From Marthasterias glacialis (lineage: Eukaryota; Echinodermata; Asteroidea; Forcipulatida; Asteriidae): a stretch of DNA of 64,000 nucleotides. The position numbers and the translations under genes are program-made. The number at the start of each line of letters is the position of its first letter. Position 1 is the stretch's first letter. This document shows positions 21,531-33,500 of this stretch, one piece after another. The DNA lies in the NCBI GenBank assembly GCA_911728455.2, contig OU452233.1:12777214-12841213 (forward strand), given 5' to 3'. The notes below the pieces were generated by a model. The model made no database searches, was not told the DNA's origin, and saw nothing but the letters and a program-made list of their open reading frames with translations.

Positions 21531-24500
21531 CTGCAAAAAACATAATTAAGAAATCTTTAAAGTATTACTTGAAACAACTATTACAGAATAAACTTGTCCA
21601 CACTTAAGCCTATATGTTAACACACTGTGAAATAAATAGGAGTAGGCCTATTTACCACATAATGAGGTGAAAATTGAGTGTATTGTATTCCCCTTAAAAA
21701 TATTGTTAGAAATTAGTTTAATGTCGCTATATCTTATTTGGTTATAAAGGCAAGTTGTTGTTTTTTTTAGTTACAAGATGTATCAAACGTTTTGTGAAGG
21801 GTGTCCCTAGCAAATAACCAATTTTGAGGTACCCCGCCCTCCAATGGAGTGTAACAATAATGATGCTGCTCCATCAATAACTCTTTAAAAAACGACACTA
21901 CACAAATTGTAATGTATCAGTTTCTTTGTACGATTCTTTTTCATGTTTTAAAAGCGAATACTCGTCCCTTTTTCGAAGCCACCTTAAAGGTAGTTTCTCC
22001 AAAGGACATTGTCAAGGGCAACCGGAGTATTGCATAGCTTATTGAAAGCAGAAGTCTTGTTTAAAGGAATGACCTGGAGAAAGGGAGCCATACAGTACGT
22101 CAGGTAGAGCAGTGAGCGGCCCGTCGTATTAACGTAAGACACAGTGTAACTGGGACCGTTTAAGGCATCCATGTTGGACTTAAGTACGACCACGACAGAC
22201 TCTGATGTTGGAGATAACCCATAGACTGACACATCCCTATAGTATCATTCATTTGAAATCAAATAAAACATCTAGGAACTTACCGTTTGATGGTATTGTG
22301 TGAATCTCTGGAATAAAAACCTTGTAACCAAATTTCTCCAAATATGGCATGAGGACATTCAGAACAAATTCCCTGTCAGCTTCATTCCAACTATAAGAGA
22401 TGTAGGCGTCGTAAAGCTTGCCGTCTGTGATGTTTGATTAACAAAGAGAAAAACACACGATATATTTGCTCCAGTGGGTTTGCCAACAATGGTTTCTTGC
22501 GGAACAATACCCGTATAGAATCAGTACAAACATTTCAGTAATTCCGTACGGAAACCAAGATTACCCAACTTAATATCAGAAGTCCATTCACAATTTCATC
22601 GGAACACATTTTCAAATATATTTTGACGAATTTCTGTCGGCAATAAATCATGCACATTCAATCGAAGTCTAATTGCTTTTGATCGTACATTAAATCCAAA
22701 CATAACATCAAAGAACCTCACCATTCTGTTCATCGAGTCCAAAATAGTCCATATACCAGAGTTTGGCATCTAAGGCGAACATTTTCAAAAGCAGAAACGT
22801 AACAGTGACAAAAGCAAAGATGGCAGTGGAAGCTAGCAAAATCATGTTCGTCCCTTCGTCTGAAAAATAACAAATAAACAATTCCATTTTTTTTAAATGA
22901 TAAAATTGAAACTGATTTTATAACAGCAACAGTAACAGTGGCGTAGGACTAAATCTGGCTCGAAAGTTTGAAAATGCTGCAGCTTCTAAAGGTTTTGAAT
23001 GGCTGTGCCATCAAAGTGCAATCCAACGTGTTTTCACGGGGGTACAAGAGACTGCAAATGTGGTCTTAAAACATCTTAAAAGAGATTAGAGATTTAGCAT
23101 TAACTGTGTGGCTCTATAGCTCTCACTGAAGTGCCAGGGAAAAATAGGTAATTTATAAAAAAAAAATTGTTACGTCATCATGTAGAACTTGGTAAATCGA
23201 ACATTTTGTGGCAAGTTTCAGAAAAGTGGGTCAGAAACTTTGGACAATACGGAATGGGGCACTAACTGCCCCTCCCCGGTCCAAAAAAGCCCAGTCCTAC
23301 AAAGGTTTAAAAATCCTTAAAAGGTTTCAAACAGACGTGCCAGTAAAACAGTTACTTTCGGGAATCAATCAGCGTTGTTTTTCAGTGTCTACCTACCAGG
23401 GTTAATAGACCGATTGCGCGACCTACGTCACGTGACCCCTGTTGGGTATAAAATGTAAACACACACGTAATCCTCCATAGGAAAGGATGGTACGGTACAC
23501 GATGATTAATGCATTTAGTTTATTCGATCGAGGCTTTTCATGCTCGAAATTTGTGAAAGATATTCCAGAGCTTGTACCAAAGACCTTCAAGTGGCTGAAT
23601 TAAGCCAGTAAGGACAGTTCCAGCAAGTTTTGAAAATTGTAAAAGTACCGTATAAATGTGCACGATGTGTACAGCGCACGACGGAACGTTAGGCCTGACG
23701 ACCGCGATCACCACACACTTTTCAACACAAAAATTTCAAAGTTTTGAAGCTGAAATCCTCCAAAGAAATTGCTTTCCAAAATTGTGTGATTCCTTTGCCT
23801 ATTTTAAATTCTGCAAGTCTAGGTATTAATGCTCACTTTTCCAACGTTGTTTATCCTTTTTTACAGTGATTTAGGCCAACATTACGAACAAAATAACAGA
23901 CGGGTGGCTACATAATAGTCGTCCGACGCCGGTAGTGCATGGCTTAAAAAAACCCTCTTTTTAGAAGAATTCTGTTAAATTATGAAACAGAGATGTGATT
24001 TAAATGAATGCCACAACATACTACTTTAAATAAAGGGGCTGATTAACTAATTCATCGCTTAACGAAAGTAAAATCGACTGTTTTCGTACTCACTCTGTGT
24101 CACGGCCTATGCTTTTACACGTATTTTTTTCAACAGCTGTATGACGTCATACCCGATAGGAGGTCACGTGACCGCATGTCAACATTGTCGCGCAATCGGT
24201 CTATTAGTGACGCGAAGTATCGATATAGCGCCCGGCCAACAGACTTATTAATAACTGGAGAGTTTTTTTTTACGTCAGTCCCTATAATCGTTTAGAATGT
24301 AACTATCTGTGCTTTAAAAAAAACATTACAAAAACCGTTTAATGAGAGAAGACTCAATCGTGATATACCACTGATCCCATAATGCCGACTTTTGTTAAAT
24401 TAGTTTAATTAATTATCACAACAGCAGGTCAGCAGCTCTAAGAAACACGCCTGAATTAGCTTGACCTTGATCCACAAGGGGTTTTTTTCAGCAACTGAGA

Positions 24501-27500
24501 AGAAAAATTTTACTTTGTTGAGCACTATTAATTAAAGTTTAATCGACCACAAACAATGAACACTACATTGTATTACAGTTTATCTACCCCTGTGTTCGCT
24601 TAGAAAGAACTAGTCGGTTCTGAGCCATTATTTTTGTCTGACAATTTCATGAGATTGTGAACTTCTTTGGGTTGTACTGTGGAATTGATGAAGCATTATT
24701 TACAGCATGTTTCATGTCCTAACACACTCTCTCTCTCTCTCTCTTAATTCCCGAGGGTATTATTTTATCATTCAATCTGAAAGAAATTAACCTTTTTAAA
24801 GTAATAATATTACTGCAGTCTTATAGCGTACACGTATCTACAATTAGGTAAAAGACAGTTTGTTTAAGTTTTTGAAGACTTTTTTTCAAAGGAATTAGTT
24901 AGTTATTACAAATGCGGTTGGAGCCTTTTTGTCTGCCAATGGTAGCCTAAAATAGCCCCCTAATATCACAATGAAGTGGAAGGAACTGTAGAGTCTTAAT
25001 TGTTGAAAAAAGAGTGCAGATCAACTCTTTCAACAAGATCAGAGGACGAATAAAAATGAAAAGTCTTAAAAATACTGCAAGAGCTCTTTACCTCAACGTT
25101 GTCCTCACTACACGGCTAATGCTCCTTTACACAAAACGTTTTTCATATTGAGTAAATACCTGGACGATTTTTCCCCGTGAGCCTTCCACACAGTGAAGTA
25201 GCTCAGGTTGGGGTTAGGATTGGGTTAGGGTTTTAGGCTTAGGGTTGGGTCAGGCCTTGGTTGGGGTTATAGGGTTGGTTTAAGGTTAGGGTTAGGTTTC
25301 GGGAAGTGGGAACATAATTTTCAAAAACCTATACCGGTACGCCATTGACGATCATGTACGGCCAACAATAGTATTAAATTTTGGGAGACTCAATCCCATC
25401 CAATTTGTGTAGCGGGGATTTTAGTCGTGTATGACATCTGTTGCAAGTTTTATTATTAATTCCGCATACTATCGGCAGAAGCTTTTTTCAAATGCTTTTA
25501 AGGAACTGAATTACAAAGATTTGATATTTGTACAGTTTAATCACACAACCTTTTAAGAATACTTCTGTAATAAAGACTGAAAGTATTTACCTGGTTGATT
25601 ACGAGACAAGAACGCCTTTGTAATAAAATTGAAAGTATTCACCTGTTAGACTAAGAGACAAGAACACATCTGTTATAAAGACTGAACGTATTTACCTGGT
25701 GGACTAAGAGACAAGAACACCTCTGTTATAAAGACTGAACGTATTTACCTGGTGGACTAAGAGACAAAAACACCTCTTTTATAAAGACTGAACGTATTTA
25801 CCTGGTGGACTAAGAGACAAGAACACCTCTGTTATAAAGACTGAACGTATTTACCTGTTAGACTAAGAGACAAGAACACCTCTGTTATAAGGACTGAACG
25901 TATTTACCTGTTAGACTAAGAGACAAGAACACCTCTGTTATAAAGACTGAACGTATTTACCTGTTAGACTAAGAGACAAGAACGCCTCTGTTATAAAGAC
26001 TGAACGTATTTACCTGTTAGACTAAGAGACAAGTACACCTCTGTTATAAAGACTGAACGTATTTACCTGGTGGACTAAGAGACAGGAACGCCTCTGTTAT
26101 AAAGACTGAACGTATTTACCTGGTGGACTAAGAGACAAGAACACCTCTGTTATAAAGACTGAACGTATTTACCTGGTGGACTAAGAGACAAGAACACCTC
26201 TGTTATAAAGACTGAACGTATTTACCTGGTGGACTAAGAGACAAGAACACCTCTGTTATAAAGACTGAACGTATTTACCTGGTGGACTAAGAGACAAGAA
26301 CACCTCTGTTATAAATACTGAACGTATTTACCTGGTGGACTAAGAGACAGGAACGCCTCTGTTATAAAGACTGAACGTATTTACCTGGTGGACTAAGAGA
26401 CAGGAACGCCTCTGTTATAAAGACTGAACGTATTTACCTGGTGGACTAAGAGACAAGAACACCTCTGTTATAAAGACTGAACGTATTTACCTGGTGGACT
26501 AAGAGACAAAAACACCTCTGTTATAAAGACTGAACGTATTTACCTGGTGGACTAAGAGACAGGAACGCCTCTGTTATAAAGACTGAACGTATTTACCTGG
26601 TGGACTAAGAGACAAGAGCACCTCTGTTATAAAGACTGAACGCATTTACCTGGTGGACTAAGAGACAAGAACACCTCTGTTATAAAGACTGAACGTATTT
26701 ACCTGGTGGACTAAGAGACAATAACGCCTCTGTTATAAAGACTGAACGTATTTACCTGGTGGACTAAGAGACAGGAACGCCTCTGTTATAAAGACTGAAC
26801 GTATTTACCTGGTGGACTAAGAGACAAGAACACCTCTGTTATAAAGACTGAACGTATTTACCTGGTGGACTAAGAGACAGGAACGCCTCTGTTATAAAGA
26901 CTGAACGTATTTACCTGGTGGACTAAGAGACAAGAACACCTCTGTTATAAAGACTGAACGTATTTACCTGGTGGACTAAGAGACAAGAACACCTCTGTTA
27001 TAAAGACTGAACGTATTTACCTGGTGGACTAAGAGACAGGAACGCCTCTGTTATAAAGACTGAACGTATTTACCTGGTGGACTAAGAGACAGGAACGCCT
27101 CTGTTATAAAGACTGAACGTATTTACCTGGTGGACTAAGAGACAAGAACACCTCTGTTATAAAGACTGAACGTATTTACCTGGTGGACTAAGAGACAAAA
27201 ACACCTCTGTTACAAAGACTGAGCGTATTTACCTGGTGGACTAAGAGACAGGAACGCCTCTGTTATAAAGACTGAACGTATTTACCTGGTGGACTAAGAG
27301 ACAAGAGCACCTCTGTTATAAAGACTGAACGCATTTACCTGGTGGACTAAGAGACAGGAACACCTCTGTTATAAAGACTGAACGTATTTACCTGGTGGAC
27401 TAAGAGACAATAACGCCTCTGTTATAAAGACTGAACGTATTTACCTGGTGGACTAAGAGACAGGAACGCCTCTGTTATAAAGACTGAACGTATTTACCTG

Positions 27501-30500
27501 GTGGACTAAGAGACAGGAACGCCTCTGTTATAAAGACTGAACGTATTTACCTGGTGGACTAAGAGACAAGAACACCTCTGTTATAAAGACTGAACGTATT
27601 TACCTGGTGGACTAAGAGACAAGAACACCTCTGTTATAAAGACTGAACGTATTTACCTGGTGGACTAAGAGACAAGAACACCTCTGTAATGTAGCCGGCA
27701 TTGTTTACCCGGATAAGGTACAGACCGTACGCCTCTTCTGTAATATTGATGATTCGAAGTTGATTGCTTGCTGAGGGCATACTGCCATTCCTGAAATTCG
27801 TTCAAAATATTTTCTTTATTACAATGTTGCTTCAAATACTATGAAATAACTCATATTTTGATAGTCGGGAAGCATACTGCGGAATAATGTTTTTTGGGAC
27901 GACTTATTTCAAAAACGTTTTAATTAATGCAATATGCATAAACTCTTTTAATTAAAATTCTCTCTTCAAAATGTGGTATGAGGCTAGGTTCGAAACCTTT
28001 GCTCACATTGGTGGGGTCCATAAAACAATGAACTAAGAACTAATGAACTTCCTTACATGTTTTTCTTTGTCCGACTTTACCCCACGAAGGAATTCTTCAG
28101 ATCTTGGTTGCGCCATTTTGGTGGGCAATGTTACTGCGTTATTCAGAGAAGTGTGCATTTTATAGGAAACGCAGCGTTTACACGTAAACCTATTGCCCAC
28201 CAAAATGGTGAGCTTGGCGCAGTCCGTGCGTGTGACGTGCGGGCAAGGGGTCAATAGATAAACAATGGAAGAACCCCAGTGGCGTAGCAGGGGAGGGGCA
28301 AGCGAGAATGTGACCCGGACGCCGCCAAGTTTCTAAAGGAGCGCAAAATCCACCAAAATGTTGTATACAGGCCTACTTTATTTTATTTGGCTTTATAATG
28401 GAGTAAACTGTTGACTGAATACAGTAGTGGTTATTGAGCATTCAGACGATTAACTCATTGTACTTGTCTGCATTTAAACAACTGGATTTCGTTAGTTGTG
28501 TCATTGAAGAAAGTAGAAGGGATTTTAAAAAAAATAAAATTCGGTTTTAGAAAGAAGTCACATCATAACGGTTAAATTTGATAGTGGCCATTTCTATATT
28601 CCAAAAACGGATTTAAACCACAAATACAAATCTGCAGGTATATAATTATGAGGAGAATTACAGGAAGAAACATCCGTTTTAATCGATTTGAGATGAAACA
28701 AAAACAAAAACATGTAGGCCTACAGGTAATCAATCATTGTAGAAAATGTGTGTTGTTGACAAACCTAGCTTCGCTAACGCTCGGATTGACATCATATTTG
28801 GTAAATCTCCCACTACTAGCAGAAACGGACAGCCATTCGGTTTCATTTTCCGGGGACGAGGCGTTAGGTCTGAGCCAGTACACAGCCGTCACTTCTGGGT
28901 CCCCACCAACGTAGAAGGAGCAAAAGAAAGTTCTGTTCTCGCCGATATTTGCTGTTTGATTACTGCAGGATTTCCTTCCAATTAGGAGAGGTTTTTTGTG
29001 CCAAAATGGATCTGAAATCAAATAAAATACAGTCAAGTGAAAACTTGAAATAAAGACATGATAAATCGTTGGTTTGCGGACGAGAATAGTCTTAAAGAGT
29101 ATTTGTCAGAAAAGAAGAAAAACTTATGAGATGTCAAAAATAAATGAGGTTCACATTTCGAGAAAAAAACCATAATGAAACGGTGAACGAAAATTCTTCA
29201 AACATTGTGACCCTGCAATCAAGACCGGATTCAAATACCATTTGCCAAATAATGACACATTCCATATGTAATATTTTCAATTTTCAAAGCAGTTGTATAC
29301 GAATCAACCCTCTTACTTTTAGCCAGAACGGCCTGGCAGTTTCAGGAAAATTTAAAAAGGACCTTGAAAAACTACATTAAACAGAAGGGATGATCTCCAA
29401 AAAATAATGGTGCATCATGGTAAGTCGATGTTGGTTGTAGAGTTTCCGTTGTCATGACCTTGTATGTTCTTTATTCACAGCTCCATTCAATTTGTGTAAT
29501 GTCAACTAAACAGGAAATGTGGAAAGTAGGAAGTCACCTTGTGGTAATGAAATGATATTTGTAAGAACTGATTGACCTGGTATCTTGTTTTCTTACACAG
29601 GAAGGATATGAGCGTGCTGTTTCAATAGAACAAGGATTTCCTTCTAAACAGCATGGTAAAATATTTCAGTGTGAAAGAGACAAACAACATGTTAAAAAGG
29701 TGGAAATTACAAGGCACCGAAAAGGGCAAATTTGGAAAAGGTGGAAAACAGACAGAATGGGGAAAAGAGGGGGATATGGGTTAACGTGCACTTGATTTTT
29801 AAAACTACTGTGAAGCAGACGAATTTTTGATAAGAAATTGAATGTATATACTTTCAAAAATATACCAGTCCAACTCCCTGACAAGAACCACTCGAACAGA
29901 AATTCGTCGCAAAATATAAAGCAAGGCAATTAAGGGAATACAAAACCAAAACACCCCCTAAACATGTTTTTAAAACAAATAATAAAAATAACAAATAAAT
30001 AAATTAAAAGAACATTTGAACATTAAAGCATGCTTTGTGTTTCCTTCACATGAAAACTCATAAAACAGACCCCTTTGACTGACGAAGTACACAGCTACTG
30101 TCTGCCTATGTTCTGCCATGTTGGGAATCTAATTAAATGCAAAAGAGTGAAAACCACTCTTTTTGTCCGTCATGCCACTCTTGCAATTAATGAGCATATG
30201 GCGGACAACTCTTTTTGAGTGAAAGACGGATGTTTTCAACTTGAATAAGAGTGAAGTTCACTCCAGTTTCAATCAAAAAGAGTGATGCACAGTGATTTTC
30301 ACCCAACCCTCGGTGGATCGCATCCGAAAAGTTTACGAGGTGGAACCACATCATGATTTTTATCAACACTCAGTCTTGTAGGTCAATAACCCCCCGCCCC
30401 TGCAAGCCCAAAGTTATTATAAATCACCGTGGGGTGAATTGGAGTGCCAGCTAAGAGATAGACTTGTGTTATTTACGATCAGTGTGCAGCGCAAGCTGTT

Positions 30501-33500
30501 GACAAAGATATCCTTAGATATCCTTGGCACAAGGTATACTGCACTAAGGTATGGTGGCACCTTGGGGCTGCTGTCTTTCAACATTCTTTACTCTGCAGTG
30601 GTTAGGGCCTGGCCAATGGGAGTCTACAGGCTTGTGGAGTATACCAGGGGTGGGGATTACGTGGAATCTTGGCCTCATTGGCCATTTGAAAAAAAAGTTA
30701 TGACCATATTTGGTAACATGTGTTGAATTTTATCAACGCTCCGCAGCGTTAAAAGAGCCAAAATTACACCACTCGGGCGAGAGAGTGAAGTTTTCACTCT
30801 TTTACTTTTAGAGAGTTGATCTCTCCTCCCTTTCTTAGTCTTTATTCTTAAGTTTCCGTGGGGGAACTAAGTGTTTCATTAAATCTTACAATCTATTTGA
30901 AGCTGAATCGAACGGTTTAGTGAATGTGTGTCATTGGAGATAACACATGTGTACAAGCCGCGTGCATCATAATATGCTGACTTGAACATTAAGACCTGGC
31001 CGTCGTCCTTCAGAGCAACTTCGGTTAGAGTCATATTGTGAGTCCTCGTCCAACTCCAAGGGTAAGGCTCGGAATCTTTCAACCACTCGACTCGACAGAA
31101 GTTAACTGCTGGGCACTGAAGCGTCTGATACCCTTGTGTTGTGACGTGCTGCTTCACGAACAGCGGACCAGTGAACTCAAGATCTGTGCCTGCATGCAAT
31201 GAAACCAGTTTGTGTTAGTAGATATTGCCTTGTATTTTTGGAGGCACATAGTGCTTGCTAATTAATTTGGAACAATTTGGTGGTACGGATACATTTTTTA
31301 TAGAAGCCTACTTTAATAACCCCATGACAAATATATGAAAATGAAAATGGGACTGTGTTTTCGTTTCATAGCTCCAGTGCGCTACCCCGTGAGAATAAAA
31401 AGGAACATGAATGTAGGCTAGGCGTAGAATCGGCCATTTTGCGTTTTAGGGGCTCGGTTGTCGATCTGACTTGGGTAGTCAGTCACTTCATTCATGACGA
31501 AAGGTACTTTCGGGAATCGTTTAATGGGATTCCAATTCATTTAAAGAATTCACTATAGTATCATTGGTAATTATTGCTAAAAGTCAAGATAATTGTGACA
31601 AACTATAACAAAGTCTAGACCGAGTGCGCTCTCCGAGTCATGTGACATTACAGTGGGTATTTAACACCAACAAATACGACTGCAGTCCTCCATAGGAAAG
31701 TGCCGTTATTGTAAAGGACATGAAGATTGTTGCATTTGTTTATTCAAACGAGGCTTTTCTTTCTCGAAATAAGACTAATCCAGAGTTTGTACCAGAGACC
31801 TTACGTGGCTGAATAAAACAGTAAGGGCAGTTACAACAAGTCTTGGAAACTCTGCAAGAACAGTATGGTCACGTTTGGGCCAGACGACCGCGCACTTTCC
31901 AACACAATTAGAATTTCACAATGTAGAAGCTGAAATCATCTAGAAGAAAAGGCTTTCCAAAACCAGATTCTGTCTGTTTGAAATTCTGCAAGATAGGTAT
32001 AAATGTTCACTTTTCCCAACGTTCTTTACATTTATAGCAGTGATTTACATTACAAACAAAATAACCCCGGCCCAATTTCATAGCGCTGCTCAACGGCCGA
32101 TTTTGTGATTACTGAGCGATTTCCATTTCATAGCGCTGCTAATCGTAAGCCCAGGAAAAGGCATGCTTAACCTTCCTGTGCTTACTGCATGAAAATGAAT
32201 GACGTAACAATGCAAATCCATGTTGAACGCGCAAGTTGGCCGCCTAATTTTCTAGCTAACCAGTGAAATACGCTTACGCTTAAGCATTTTTTTCTGCTAC
32301 AGTTAGCACGAAAATTTGCTTACCGTTAATCAGCGATATGAAATTGGCCCCGGGTGGCTACATTGTCGTCAGTAGTAATTCAAAATAAACCTCTTTTTAC
32401 ATTAGTAGGATACTGGTAGTTTATGAAACATTAATGCGATTTAAAATCAATGTTACAACATTATCTTTAATAAAAGGACTTAGTAACTTTTGTTCAATGT
32501 TAGTACCAAAAACCGACTGTCGGTGTGACTCTGTCGGTCACAGAATGCAGTATTTGCAGGTCTTGGCCATCAGCTATTAGTATAAGGTGACATAGTATCC
32601 ACTATAGGTCTTGTGGTGACATGTAAACATTGGTCGCGCAATCGATCTATTAAAGTCAATTTTTCCGTCTGAAATACTGTCAAATGAAGCAGCACAAATC
32701 ACCATTGCTTATTTTGATTGACATAATTTAAATAAGCACGGATAAACGTGGACATAATCCCTACAAATTTTCGTCGTTTAAACTTCACTCAAATGGGATC
32801 AGCTAATTTTGATTAACTTTTCAAAGGTTAGTTGAAAAGTTGAGAGGTGAAAGAAGTTTTCTCAAACATGTATACCTCCAAGTGGGATGTACAATTAAAG
32901 GGGTTGTTTCGTCATGATAATAGCAGTATATGGAATAACCAGTTACTATGCCCGTTACACCAGCAATCACATCACAGTTTGACAAAGACGGCACCCTTTG
33001 TGATTTGACCGCAAGCGGGGACTACTGTGCACAGTATCTGGGTGAGAGTTCATCTTTCCAAGCATAACCACAGGCCAGCTATAATCACGACGACACAGCC
33101 CCTTTAAGGTGAACTTGGTTCGGGTTTAGTAAACACGAAAAAGACCCTGCAATCACATCACAGTTTGACAAAGACGGCACCCTTTGTGATTTGACCGCAA
33201 GCGGGGACTACTGTGCACAGTATCTGGGTGAGAGTTCATCTTTCCAAGCATAACCACAGGCCAGCTATAATCACGACGACACAGCCCCTTTAAGGTGAAC
33301 TTGGTTCGGGTTTAGTAAACACGAAAAAGACCCTATATAAAGTGACATGTTTTGTCCTGGATTCTGATTAACGGGAGGTTCCATTCTGCTCCTTTGTACT
33401 ATAGCACACAAACTGTTTGCAATCCGTAGAATAATGTACAATACAATTTGGAAAAAAAATTGCACTCGGGCAAAGTGAGCAGGTGTTTAAGGGATTTGTA

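Noticed and set aside
23208..23405. 65-codon plus-strand frame next to the transposon
   Set aside because: No domain, antisense in a gene B intron, and part resembles a dispersed repeat also seen at the window start.
25196..25305. Telomere sequence
   Set aside because: TTAGGG words are degenerate, about 110 bp in total, and lie inside a gene intron.
25561..27690. Regular repeats resembling a CRISPR array
   Set aside because: The units are contiguous 53-bp copies without unique spacers, in an animal intron; it is a minisatellite.
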